Origin: Dryomyza anilis
Taxonomy: Eukaryota > Arthropoda > Insecta > Diptera > Dryomyzidae
NCBI GenBank assembly: GCA_951804985.1
Contig: OX638133.1
Coordinates: 37,039,963 to 37,103,962, forward strand
Direction: 5' to 3'
Length of the DNA: 64,000 bases
Part shown: positions 36,991 to 49,224 of the stretch, piece by piece
Layout: each line of letters begins with the position of its first letter
Numbering within the stretch: the first letter of the stretch is position 1
Notes under the pieces: generated by a model
What the model was told of the DNA's origin: nothing
Databases searched by the model: none
What the model saw: only the letters and a program-made list of their open reading frames with translations
Translations under genes and position numbers: made by a program

Positions 36991-37404
36991 CACAGATAAA
37001 AAAAAATGAATTCCGTTCTTCAAATCATGATTCATTGTATTGAAGAACCATTCATAATATTAATGACTAACGCCATTATTGTTATTATTGCTATCATAAA
37101 TATGAAGAACGCTTGTCCGAATTTTTTTTTTTAATTTTTTACTGTTATTTTTTAAATAAAATTTTTACAACACTTTTTTTTCGAATTATTTTATAATTTT
37201 TTTTTTGAGAAAGTTTTATGAACAAATTCATCAATATGACAAATCAAATTCATTGTATTGAATATTTTGTTCATATATATAATGAATGCATTCATTAATA
37301 TGTGATAATGAACGGTGGTATCAATATGATGAATCTGGTAGTTGGTGAAAAAATTCATAATATTTATGAATAATTTCATCATATTGAAGAATTTTTTTTC
37401 TGTG
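36991..37404. mobile_element. CACAG-ended MITE, copy 4 (414 bp, internally deleted)
   Basis: TA target duplication, CACAGATAAAAAAAAATG left end and TTTTTTTTCTGTG right end. Most of the poly-T/CGAA core is missing compared with 17301 and 20446. Confidence 0.88.
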
Positions 37405-38622
37405 TATTTAGTGCGTTAGACCATGTGCCAAAAGCGCCGGAATTCAAACCCGTTTAGATCTTGATACATTCTGGTTTTAAAGAACTCTTCTCCATTGTTA
37501 AATTGTTATTGAAAATAATTCAAAACAAATATAATATTATATGTTACTTGCCATTTGATTATGTTTAATTATTACTTTGGTTATAATATTAAAAAATAAA
37601 AACCTCATAAAGAAATTCAAAAATTGTACTATAAAAAACAACCACAACTTTTCAAAAATATGACTAAATATTCATTAAATATTCAGATTAAACATCACTT
37701 AAATTATATTAGAATACATATTTTATCAAATAATTTAATACAATATTCTCTCTGATTTTCGCAGTACATATTGAATTTAATAACATGACATAAAATAATA
37801 AAATTTTGCACAGCACAACAATAATTTAAATAAGCCTCCAGTGACATTCATTCAGTTATGAAAAATTAGCTCAATTTCATAAATTCGCAAGAATAAAATT
37901 TTTGCTCATATATTTGAACCCATCCTCCGCTATGCCACGTTCGCATCTACTATGTCCTTCTGCGGGCCTGTATGTGTCTGTCTATATTTCTGTCTGTCTG
38001 TACGGTTTTATTTTTGATGTTAACAATTTGCGCACAAATTGGTCGCATATGTTTTGTCTCACAGCAACAGCAACATCAGCAGCAGCAGCAGCAACACATC
38101 GTGTGACATGTCAGGACATGAAGCATGTCCTTTGGTGACCCCACACAACACTAAGACCACATTGCTGCAAGCGTTTAGGTCAGCACAAATTTGGTCACTT
38201 TTGAAAATCCAGCTACGTACTCTGGGGCATTTACAGTTGTCTTTTTTCTCGCACTGTTATTGCGGGAGACTGAGTGGTTGGATCACTGATAATGAGGGCA
38301 TGGGTGGCAAACAGTTTTAACTCAACATAATGGGCACACACACGAAGAACATCAGATTGAATGCCAAATGAACACGTGAAAATATCAAAAAAAATTGTGG
38401 CCGAAAATAGGAAGACAAAAAAAAGTGTGAAATTATCCCCTCAGAAAACAAAAGTCCAAAATAGATAGTCTATGACATAAAAATTTGTATGTGAAGGTCT
38501 TCCAAAAATGTTTATCAGACAATACCGAAAATTCATCATACAAAAAATAATACACAGCATCATAAAAATTCCGGTATAAGTCTGTTTAAAATTTAAATAA
38601 TGTTCCATAACGAATCTGGATC
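37405..38622. other. No convincing gene
   Basis: 37910-38330 is GC-richer, with a CAGCAGCAGCAGCAACA tract near 38080. Short frames only. Confidence 0.45.
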
Positions 38623-38901
38623 ATATCGTCACTATCATGCCAAAGGGGTGAATGTGCAATTTTTACATTTTTGAATGTAGTTTTTCCTCAAGTATACTGT
38701 GCCAAAATCGCGTGTCGTTTTGTTGGGTATTTCTAGACACAAAAGACAAAACCAAAAGGGCGAATTTGAAAAATTGAAAATCTTGTCATGCCAAAAGAGC
38801 GAATCTTCTCGTTTTTTCGTCATAACTTTTTATTGATACCAGATAAAATAGTGGTGTAAAGGCATTTATTGTTTGTTTTTAAAGCACCTATCGATCTGCA
38901 T
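38623..38901 (+). mobile_element. Truncated copy of the 1.25-kb foldback (left end)
   Basis: Starts ATATCGTCACTATCATGCC like the element at 2527 and aligns through TATCGATCTGCATC, then stops abruptly at unrelated sequence. Confidence 0.88.
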
Positions 38902-39861
38902 CTGTAGATTATACTAAAAATAACCTATAACAAAAATAACAATTAGCCCAAAGATAAGCAAATTCTGTACTAAATCATCTGATGATATATTTTCTAGATC
39001 ATAATCAGAACCATCAACCATCAACAGACTTGACAATTGACATTTTTGCAGAATAGCAGAATTCCAACAATCCCTTTGAGACACACACCATTATTCAGTC
39101 ACATATACATTTTTAGTCTACACAAAAATTTAAATTTAAATTTGAAAAATGTCAGTATAAATAAAAGATCTAAGTACTTTACCAATAGTACCGGAATTTC
39201 GACTGACAATGTACAAAGCAATGAATCTAAAGTAATTTCCGATTGCTGACTTGAATTCTAAGTGCAGATTATCGTACATATATATTTAAGAATGTCATGT
39301 ATTTGTGCATTCTAGTGTGCGTGTCAATTTATGTGAAATTCTGTTTGTGCAGAAATTTTCAACTACTTTTTCACTAAAAGCAATTCCAACCTAAGCAATA
39401 TTAAAATTTACTAGATTAGGAAGTTTTTAAATATTTTATTGATTGTAAGTTGGCAAAAGCGATCAATAATTTGATGTAAATGTTCAAAAGAATTTAAACA
39501 TCTAGCGCATTTTCCAGTTTAACGTTTATAAATTAAATTCTGTATCGGTCGAAAAACTGAAACCTTCACAGCTAAACGAAATCGATTTTAGCACGGTAGC
39601 TTCTGCAAAATTATTACTCATTTTACTATCTGGGAATATATATATCTCAGGAAAGAATTGTCTCTGGTGTATATTGTCTCAGGGAAGAATCATTCGGAAT
39701 AGAATTTTTCGGGAGAGAATTTATCGTTAAATGAGATACACAATATTATTGAACGTAAATATAGCAACTGAAATTAATTGATAACAATAGTTAATGCTAT
39801 TAATATAATTAATTGGATATACGAATTATTTATGCTATGGGTTGTTGTACATGAGTATATA
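38902..39861. other. No gene seen
   Basis: AT-rich, low coding potential. Short repeated GGAATAGAATT and GGAAAGAATTG words near 39640-39720. Confidence 0.5.
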
Positions 39862-41025
39862 AGGACTGCATCGAATAAAATTGTCCGCTACAAAAATGAA
39901 AAAATCTAGAAATCTAGTAATCGAATTTTTATAGAATAAAATATTTTATTTTGAAAATTATTTTTAGATTAAAAAAAAATATATAAAAAACCAGAAATTA
40001 ATATATTTTAATAAAAAGTTTTAATTTTCCCGGAACCCCTTCCATTAATGTTGTAATGGTAGTGTCCGACACCCTCACAGCTGCTGAAGACCACTTTCTT
40101 TTAAAGTCTTGAAGGTCTTTGGCCACTTTTTTTGTTGTCTTCATCTCCCTTTTTACTAAAGCCCAGTATCTCTCAATCGGCCTGAGTTCTGGACAGTTTG
40201 GTGAATTGGCTTCTCTAGGCACCAAAATCACTGCATTTTGTTGGATCCACTCTAAGGCCGTTTTGCTGTAGTGACATGAAGCGAGGTCAGGCCAACTGCA
40301 AATTGCCTGCCAAACAAGGAATTTCTTTAGGAATTTTGTCATTTTTTTTATTTCGACATTTCCGACATTTCCTCGTGAATCGGCTGTATAAAATTCCTGC
40401 CCAGGTAGCTGAGAAAAGTCCGTTAAAACATTAGTTTAGTCGTCCATTATGCAGCAATCGATTTTAAAAAAAAAATCTTGGTTTAGCTTTTTAGCTCGTT
40501 GTCATTCTTGACGGCATTTCTATCCGGAACTTTTTGGACCTTGTACGTCTTCAGCCCAGCTTTTTTCTTAGTCCTGCGCACGAAAGATTATGAGCAAACC
40601 GCCTTTTTCGCCAATTTCCTTCCGGATATGCTTGGATCTTTCTTTAAAATATTCACAACCTTTTCGACGACTTTTCACGATCATGTATGCCTTTTTTAAC
40701 CAGAACCTTTCTTCCGATCAATACTCAGGTCTTCCTTAAAGCGGTTGATAATGCGAGAAATGGTCTCAGGGTTAGCCCCTACCTCCTTGGCAATTTCTTT
40801 AAAAGACCAACTAGGTTGTTTTTGAAAAATTTTAATTATATTTTCTCGCACTTCCACTTCGTTTGCCATTTTCGCGTTAAATAAATTTTGTATTGACTAT
40901 AACTGACACAAATTATTTTCTGCCATTTAATTCAGAGCTACTATGATCAATTTTTTTTAATTGGAATCTTGCAATAGCACATTATGGGAAGATATGTAAC
41001 GGACAATTTTATTCGACGAAGTCCT
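39862..41025 (-). mobile_element. Tc1/mariner-superfamily element (DD37E type), complete ends, decayed transposase
   Basis: 1164 bp with TA on both flanks. The terminal inverted repeats are about 30 bp: left AGGACTGCATCGAATAAAAT, right complement AGGACTTCGTCGAATAAAAT. On the minus strand an ATG at 40869 opens a helix-turn-helix segment (SFKEIAKEVGANPETISRII). Several stops and small shifts follow. A CIMDD motif gives the first Asp. The last 114 codons (40342-39998) are open: WPDLASCHYS holds the second Asp and RPIERYWALVK the Glu, with 37 residues between them. That spacing is known for DD37E elements of insects. Stops near 40689 and 40450 make it inactive. Confidence 0.88.
39998..40869 (-). 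pseudogene. Transposase pseudogene of the DD37E element
   Basis: Runs from the ATG at 40869-40867 to the TAA at 39998. The N-terminal 58 codons and C-terminal 114 codons are intact and family-like. The middle carries at least two stops plus frame changes. The C-terminal part contains Asp and Glu of the DDE catalytic triad. Length fits about 290-340 residues in an active relative. Confidence 0.85.
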
Positions 41026-41486
41026 TATTATTAGTATGGACACCAACCGACTTCACAAACTACACAGTTTTAAAGTCACTACAGTTTTACAGATTCTACA
41101 AAGTTTTACAGCAACTACACAGTTGTATAGCCATTACACAGTTTTACTGGAATTATTGTACCGATAATATTTTACATTCGTTTGAACGAATGCGTGACTG
41201 GCTGTTAGGTTCGACGTGTCGTTTTTCCATACATCTTGCGTATATAATGACTTTGATATTCTTATCTCTTATTTGTGTTTATCATTTCCTTCCATTGTAC
41301 ATATCTCTATTGGTGACGTGTGGACGTGGTACAAACTTCGAAAAATAAGTAGTAAGAGCAAAGTAATTAAAATAAAAAAAAAAAATAACGGTGGTCCAGC
41401 ATACGAACCGGCCCAACCTACGGACCATTCCCCCACATATATAAAATAAAAACGAGTTGGGAAAGTTAGGTCACATGGGTAAGTTC

Positions 41487-41981
41487 GGTCGCATGGGGCG
41501 GATTTTTATAGTCGGTCGGGCCCGACTATGGAATACCCTACACCTTTGGTGGGGATATTAACCCTCAGAATATTATTCATATATCAGAAATTTACAAAAT
41601 TTAAAAAAATTATATAAAGTATAATAAACTAAAAAAAATAAATTTGAAAAATGTAATTGGGCGGACCACGCCTATATTTAAAATTTTGAAAAGCTAATAT
41701 TTCATAGATTTGATTTTAATAATTTACGGATCAAATTTTCACTATGAAAACCCGGGAAATAATGAAAAAAAAAGTGGGCGGATCACGCCCACTTTTCGAG
41801 TTATTAGTTCCGAAAGAGTTATATAAAAGTGACTTGTATGGGAGGTGGGCGTGTCCATTGACCAATTTGGCTCATTTACAAACTCAGTTCCTACTTTTGG
41901 CTAAAATATATTGAGACGAAATTTCATCGAATTCTGATCAGTATTTCTCAAGTTATTCTGTATTCGGACAGCAAGACAGCA

Positions 41982-42029
<48 letters not shown>

Positions 42030-42170
42030 GGACATGGCTAAACGGACTCGGGGAGTGATGCTGATCAAGAATATATATACTTTTCCATACCGGACACGCC
42101 TCCTAAGGGGCGTTACAATATATGCACAAAGTTAATATACTCTGTACCTCATAGGTGTAGGGTATAAAAA
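41487..42170 (+). repeat. Long dispersed repeat, best-preserved copy
   Basis: From TTTTTATAGTCGGTCGGGCC and ACACCTTTGGTGGGGATATT to a terminal imperfect palindrome CTCATAGGTGTAGGGTATA. It includes (GACA)n at 41988-42028 and a GGCGTGTCCGGTATGG complement. No open frame. It is a common non-coding family in this genome; the class is not identified. Confidence 0.82.
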
Positions 42171-42289
42171 ATCTTTTTAAAATATACAATATAACAGCTA
42201 GAAAAAATTACAAATATAAAAATATATTTTTCTTCAATGGATGTGTTAATTTCGAATTTATTAATTAATATGATTAAATTTTTAATCAA

Positions 42290-42495
42290 TACAATTAAAT
42301 TCGAATCGGCTGTAAACGAATACTCATAGCAGTATTAGCGAATACACACACCAGAGTAAGCGAATACATACACCACAAAATGCGATTGCTGATATTAGGA
42401 TGTGTACGTTAATGCAATTAATAAATTAGTCAGCGCAGTTACAGCAACATTTTAGTTGTGTTGATTGTACCTGTTTGGTTATATTTACGATTGGG
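42290..42495. mobile_element. Relic of the 25119-type MITE
   Basis: Shares GTACGTTAATGCAATTAATA, AGTCAGCGCAGTT and GTTATATTTACGATT with the element at 25119; the ends are degraded. Confidence 0.65.
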
Positions 42496-44162
42496 AAGAA
42501 TTATTTCGTTGAACAATTGTGGCGAAAGTATTATGCATTTTTTAATTATGGGTTTTGAGATAATTTCATAATTAACAAATAATTATATAATATGATATCG
42601 TGTTGATATAAGAGCTTACATATAACTTATAAACATGTCTCTTTTGCAAATTATAAAACTTCTACAACATATACTTCCCATTAAAATGAAGTTAAAACAA
42701 CAAAAGTAAAAGTACATTTGAGCTTGTTTAGATTTTATTTATTTGACTTAGATTTTGTTGTTCTTATTAGTAGCTAAAACTACCAAAGTGCACGAATAAA
42801 TAGAAAAAAGTTTTACAAAATTTACTACGTTAAATTAAAATTAAGTGCCATACATAAAAGTGCTAAAGTTATACTTTTTGACAAAGCGGCAGACAGAGCA
42901 AACTGTTTTTGATAATAATCATGGGGAGTGCAACCTAAACACTAAAAACCAAAAAATAAAAATCCAAAAACTGAAATACAAAACTTTTGCCGCAATTAAG
43001 CAAAGTAGAGCCACAAGTTATGATTTACCACAAAACGAAATACATATGAAATCCTATTGAGAAATTCGTTTAGAGCATGAAATGTGCAACAGAACTTCGG
43101 AAAATGTTGAAACATGCTGCAGGCTGACTGACGTTGAGTTGAAAAAGTGGAAAAATGTAATATGAAGAATCAGAATAATTGGGATTTCAGGGAGGTAATA
43201 AAGATTTTCAAGAATTTTTGTGGGGATAAGAATTTAGATAGGTTTGATTCATAGTAGAATTAAAATTCACTCGAATGCATTAAAAGCATCACGCACTCGA
43301 GCGACCTTCTTGACACGATCCGAACAAAGTCAGAAAATTGTAATTGGAATGAGTGACAGAAAATTCAGAAACTATGCAAAATACAAAATTGGGCACTTGC
43401 AGCATGCGTTTGCACAATATAGGCGCTGCTCCCCAAGTTATTCAAAAAAATGTTTGTAGCAAAAATTTTGTTAAATGAATTTTGTGAATTTTTGGTTCTA
43501 AGGTATAGAAGTAGCTAAAGCTGTTACGTTTATAATAGCAACAAAAATACTTCAACATATCACCTATGTATATATAGTATGCATGTGTTTTTGTAGCTCC
43601 TGTAAACCGAAATGCATGTCAAGCATTTTTGCACAGCATTTTTCCACAAAAAAATGATGTCCTTGCAAAAAACAAAAATCATATAAAACCTTCTACCAAC
43701 TAACAGTTTGCTCGCATATTCTGTGACCGTAGCCACTCTGTAGCTTTCTGAATAGAGAGATGATTTTTGACTGCTCTTGTGCTTCAAGGTTCTATGATGG
43801 TGCTATGGTTCTTTGGTTCTATAGAGCTCTACGTATATGTTCATCACTTAAAAGTAACTGCTTGGAACTGTTGAGTTTTTGTTTTTTTTTTTTTTTGGCT
43901 CCTCTTAATTATGGGATTAAAACGTAAGCACCGGAAGATATTTGATTTGTTTGCGACGAACATTTGAGTTTTCAGTTGTAAAATATTTAATTAATGTTTG
44001 TTTGTATCGTAACCGAGTAACCGTTGCAATATATGACATTCTCAGCAGTTTTTTGGCACAGGGGAAGCTGCAAAATAAATTGCTGTAAACTGATATTTAT
44101 TATACCAGATTAATTGTGGAAAATTAATGGCACCATGTGATGTTGTAGGAAATTTAAAATAT
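42496..44162. other. No convincing gene
   Basis: Short frames only; 43040-43450 is GC-richer and appears single-copy. Confidence 0.45.
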
Positions 44163-44601
44163 TGTTACGAAAATTTAGTCTACGAAAAACTAATCCACAA
44201 GTTCATATCTCTGGTGTTCAAAATAAAAACACTCTATTGTTTGGTTTAAATTATAACAATTAACTTTATTAATACACTTTAATAAACAACTTTACTAATA
44301 ACAAATTCAAACAACTGCTGCAGGTCCACTACTCGACCACTTTCCAATCACTACTAATGTGCTGTGCCTCAGATGCGGCGCCCTTATATACTGCAGGCAT
44401 CAGTTCGACACGTTTCGAGAACCTTCTACTCGTTTCGTGAATGATGCATGCTATTGGCATCTCATTCGCACTTATGTGTTGTTAATGCGCTGTCTTCTAT
44501 CTCTTTCTCGCACATTGCCCCAGTGCGCTGAATGATCTTCCGTCTCTTTGCTTAGTGCGCTGAATTGTCTTGCGTTTCATTTACTCTTGCACAGTGGAGC
44601 A
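44163..44601 (-). mobile_element. Solo LTR, copy 2 (439 bp)
   Basis: On the minus strand it runs from TGCTCCACTG to CGTAACA, with ATAT on both flanks. It contains TATATAAG at 44390-44383, followed by the GCGCCGCATCTGAGGC segment shared with copy 1, and AATAAA further on. It lacks the first ~22 bp found in copy 1. Confidence 0.82.
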
Positions 44602-45631
44602 ATATTTAGAAAATGGAATCTCGGTATATTTTATTAAGAATATCACAACTAAATAATTCATTTCAAGTGTTTTTCATTTTATAATTTTCAAATAATAATA
44701 CTACTCGAAAAAACGAGAAAAAATGTTTGCTGTGAACATCATATACATCAAATCTATATAATTCGTGGGTGTGTAGTTTTTTTTCACAAAAACTATAAAC
44801 GCAATTTTACTTTCAATTGTCAAGACTAATTACAATATACCAACTAATACTATTATTCCTTCAGGTTTCAAGATATTTAAGATATTTGAATATAAACTAA
44901 AAAAAAAAAAGATTTTTTTCGACAATTTTTGGACTGTTTTTTTAGTATTTTAGATCTAATTATAATCAAGAAAAATGTCTATGGTTTTATAGAGCATAGT
45001 TCAAACAAATAACTAAAATTACTATCTTTTTATCAGTTCTCATAATTAAAATATTTAAAACATTGTTTTCATCAAAAACCGTTTAAAATAAAAATGCCTG
45101 CATATTTTACATATAAATTACAGAATACAGCATTTTTAACCCGACTTTTTCACAAAAACAAAAATTTTAAATAATGATGCTTGTCGAAAGGCGCTTTGAA
45201 AACAAACATTAAGTGCCTTTATACCACTATTTTATTTCGTATCAATAAAAATTTATGGTTGTGGTGTAGAGGTATTAATTGTTTCTTGTTAAAGCACCTA
45301 TGGATTGGCATCATTTTTTAAATATATTTTGCCAAACATTTTTCCTGCAAATAACATATGGCAAATTATTGTTTTGCAAAATATTTTTAAATAATCGATA
45401 GGTGCTTCGAAAACAAACTATAAATGCCTCCACACCACTATTTTAACTCGTATCAATAAAAAGTTATGACGAAAAAACGAAAAGATTCGCCTTTTTGGCA
45501 TGACAAGATTTTCAATTTTTCCAATTTCATGTTTTTTTTGCTATAACTTTTTATTTGTGCAAGATAAAATAGTGATGTAAAGATGTAAAAATAGTGATGT
45601 TGTTTGTTTTTGAAGCACCTATCAATTGGCA

Positions 45632-45936
45632 CCGCGGTAGCTCAGTGGTTAGTGCGTTGGACTGCGAGCCGAAAGGTCCCCGGTTCAAGCCTGGACTGGG
45701 GCTAACAACATCTTTTCATAGAAACATTTTTCTATACCGCGCTACCTCTCGGCAGTAAATGGCAAACCTACGAGAGTAAAACATTGCCTATGAAAAGCTC
45801 TCACCGCCGTTCGGATTCGGCAATAAACTGTAGGTCCCACCAATTTGAGTACAAATATAACACGCACAGCTCAAAATGGTGAGAGAGCTCGGCCAAAGTT
45901 CTAAACAGGACTGTAGCGCCAAATTATTATTATTAT
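45632..45936 (+). mobile_element. tRNA-derived SINE with 12-bp target duplication
   Basis: The head CCGCGGTAGCTCAGTGGTTA contains a pol III A box (TAGCTCAGTGG), and GGTTCAAGCC gives the B box. A ~230-bp body follows and ends AGCGCCAAATT plus (ATT)n. The target duplication TATCAATTGGCA is perfect at 45620-45631 and 45937-45948. The site lies in a foldback-element copy whose uninterrupted version is at 3245-3256. Amino-acid identity of the tRNA ancestor is not clear. Confidence 0.92.
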
Positions 45937-46205
45937 TATCAATTGGCATTATTATTTAAAAATATTGTGCCTACAATTTTTTTCCTGTAATTAACAAAGG
46001 GCAAATTAATGTTTGGAAAAATAATAATGATGCCAATAGATAGGTGCTTTAAAACAAAACATTTAATGCCTTTACATTACTGTGTTAACTTGCGCTAATA
46101 AAAAGCATAAAAAACAAAAATATTTGCGTTTTGGTCAGGATATAGCCTCAAAAAATCCGAATATATAATTCAGTATGTTGTCCAAATCCAAAAATATTTT
46201 ATATA

Positions 46206-46543
46206 AAGGGTTTTTCAACAGGGACGCTACAAAAGTAGAGCGACAGGGACTGCAAACGACGCCATATTTCTTGTCTATCTTTTGATATTTCTCTTCAGTA
46301 AGGTTTGCCATTTCATGATGGAAAGATATACGAATTCGAATTTCGGTAGTAAATTTTAATACTTTCGACTCGTTGTTGGCTCGTATATTTTTCATTATGA
46401 AATGGCAAACCTTACTGAAGAGAAATGTTAAAAGAGCGGTAAGAAATATGGCGGCGTTTGCTGTCCCTGTCGCTCTACTTTTGTAGCGTCCCTGTTGAAA
46501 AACCCATGAAAAACTTTTGTAGCGCTCTTATTGAAAAACCCTT
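46206..46543 (-). mobile_element. Palindromic MITE derived from the rosa mariner, copy 2
   Basis: Same structure as the copy at 34372 but inverted, with the same internal junction (CGAATTCGAATTTCGG) and the same doubled terminal repeat, here at the right end. TA flanks both sides. It interrupts a foldback element; the uninterrupted homologous site is at 3620. Confidence 0.9.
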
Positions 46544-46663
46544 TACGTTAAAATAATTGATGAATAAACCAAAATAACAGAAAAATTTAAAAAAAAACTA
46601 CACTTTACTAATTTTTAAAGCACTTCAAACTTTAAAATTTGATTTCCCAACATTTTCAAAAAT

Positions 46664-47812
46664 TTATTTGATCTTTGTAAAATTAGGTTTTCTTCAATTT
46701 TTCAATACATCTGTCCAATTTTGGAATATAATAGATGCAAAAACAAAAACATTCGCAGCAACTATAATTTTCCATTTTTCGAAATATCCACCTCACAAAG
46801 CAATAATTTAACTAATTAAATATATATTCCATAAATCAATAAAATAAAATATTTATATAAAATATAATAAAATAAAAATGCTTTTATTTGTATTTTGTAA
46901 ATATTTATGCGCACACAGACACACACACGCCATCCAACACATGCACGTGTGCAAATATATTTGAATGCGGCTTTGTGTGAGTGTGTTTTGTGAGAGATTG
47001 TATGAAGGGTAATGCAAATACGAACACACAGACGCAAACATATATTGATGGGGATAAAAGAATGCTGTGCCGTGCTTTGTTTTTATTTATTTATTTTCTA
47101 GGCATTTATATTGCATTACTTTGTGGCGCAGTTATAATTTTTTTTTTTTTTTTGCATTTGTATTGACTTAGCTCAATAATATTACAAAAAAAAAAAAAAA
47201 ATGTAGAAAATATATGGAATATGTTTTGCAAATATTTATTTTTATTTATTTTATAGATAACATTTTTTCTGTCATTGGCAAAATATAAATTTTGTAAAAC
47301 ATAAATGCTCTTTGTTGTAGTCAAACTATTTATGTTTTGAAAGTAAAACCATGCTTTTGTTATAATATGCATAACATAATTAAATTTTAAATTTAAATTT
47401 TAAATTTAAATTTTAAATTTAAATTTTTATTATTTAAAAAATATTGAATCCGTATATAATTCCTGCATATCATGTTTTTAAAATTACGAATGATTTAAAA
47501 CTAAGCAGTAGCGACATCAAAATTTGAAAATAATAAAAATAGAAAAATATATGAATCCGACTTTTTTTTGCACACATGAATTCGATCTGTATATGAAACT
47601 AGACATCATTCTACAAATTTCAGTGTTTCCAGTTTTTTTAGATCAATCCGTTTAAAGTTTTTATTTGCATTTGAAATACAATTCATATCATATTTTAGAA
47701 TACAGTTTGCGGCACATATTTTGTAGCTGAGAACACTCTGAGTATGAATATGAAACGATTTTTTTAATATCAATTCATTTAAATGTTTAATTTTCATTTT
47801 ACTTAAATGCTA
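46664..47812. other. No gene seen
   Basis: A CA/GT-rich patch (46910-47040), a T(16) run at 47138 and the palindromic tandem at 47380. Confidence 0.5.
47380..47428. repeat. AAATTTAAATTTTAAATTT palindromic tandem
   Basis: About three 16-bp units, AAATTTTAAATTTAAA, each self-complementary. Confidence 0.85.
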
Positions 47813-48399
47813 AACTCAGAAAAAATCTCATAAAATCCCATTAAAAGATGTTAATAGAACAGTTTATTTGCATTAACCGGATACCATTTATATGCCTTTT
47901 AATTGATTTTTGCGCGATTTTTAAAACAGCTCAATTTCGGACTTGTTGAAAAATGTTTGGGTAAAGTGGGAAACTTCAAAATTGTTACACAAAATGCTAT
48001 TTTAGTCTTTCTTTTCCATGTTTAGTTTTTTTTTTCATAACAAAGTTAAATATATTAAGGATACAGAAGTTATAATAAGATAATGGTTAAATAATGGCAA
48101 TGCATGAAATAAACAGGCAGAAAAAGAAGTTCAAATTCATATCCATCTCAGTAGTATTGTTAAGAAAATACGACAAAAAAATCAGCATTTACTCATAGTC
48201 AGAATATTCCAAGTGACAATGTATAGAGGTGTAACTCTGGTCGTCAAGTTTGAACATTTCAGGTATACAGGACGTTTGCAGATATTGCAGTTCACTGAAT
48301 ATTTGAATTTTAATATCTTCGGTTTTTCTATTCTTGCAAAATGTACAAAATTCTTATTCATCTCATTAAGTTTATCGATATATTCACTTTGCTCTTTGT

Positions 48400-48696
48400 A
48401 GCCGCGGTAGCTCAGTAGTTATTACGTTGGAATGCGAACCGAAAGGTTCCCGGTTTAAGCCTTGACTGGGGCTAACAACATCTTTTCATAAAAACATTTT
48501 TCTGTACCGCGCTACCTCTCGGCAGTAAATGGCAAACCTAAAACATTGCCTATGAAGAGCTCTCATCCGCCGTTCGGATTCGGCAATAAACTGGTAGGTC
48601 CCACAACTTTGAGTACAAATTAAACACGCACAGCTCAAAATGGTGAGAGAGCTCGGCCTAAGTTCTCATAGGACTGTAGTGCCAAACTAATACTAG
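48400..48696 (+). mobile_element. tRNA-derived SINE, diverged copy
   Basis: It retains GCCGCGGTAGCTCAGTAGTT and the body, but the B box is mutated (GGTTTAAGCC). The (ATT)n tail is degraded and no clear target duplication is seen, so it is older than the copies at 45632 and 62745. Confidence 0.85.
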
Positions 48697-49224
48697 TTTA
48701 GTTTACTCCTGTTAAATGATCACTTCTCGGCATTCCTCTGCAATTTAGATATTATCTCAGGTGAAGTCAAAATTTTGCTTTTTATTAGTTTGTATCCACG
48801 ATTGAAGTTTTTTATTCTTTAAACCATTTTAATAATTCATATAACACAATATTTTAACTAAAATTAAAACGAACATTGTTTAAATTACGTTTCCCACTTT
48901 ACCCCAGAAAATGTTTCCTACTTTACACACAAAGAAAGTTTTCAACAACAACCAGTATTCATCATATTGATGATTTGATTCATTGAACTAAAATCGTATT
49001 TTTCAGTGTTTTTTATATCATTTTTATATTTTTTATATTTTTTATATCATCAAATTTCAAACTAAAATTGGTGTCCATTTACACATTTACGTATTTATAA
49101 TTCTTATAAGATTTATGATATATAAAATAATATGGTTTGATGAACCTTTTTCATTAATATGATGAAATGGAGTCTTCAAATAATTTGCAATGAAATACTA
49201 AAAATCCTTTAAAAATTATAAATA

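Larger units (their letters stand above)
45160..46663 (+). mobile_element. Partial foldback copy interrupted by a SINE and a MITE
   Basis: The segments 45160-45631, 45949-46205 and 46546-46663 align in order with about 2800-3740 of the foldback at 2527. The insertions are the SINE at 45632-45936 and the mariner-derived MITE at 46206-46543. The right terminal repeat is missing (alignment stops at CCCAACATTTTCAAAAA). Confidence 0.87.

Noticed and set aside
42140..42170. Helitron 3' hairpin at the end of the dispersed repeat
   Set aside because: A palindrome is present but no CTRR end follows, and no insertion between A and T could be shown.
45632..45705. Genuine tRNA genes at the SINE heads
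   Set aside because: The cloverleaf is imperfect, the head is always joined to the same 230-bp body and (ATT)n tail, and target duplications show retroposition.
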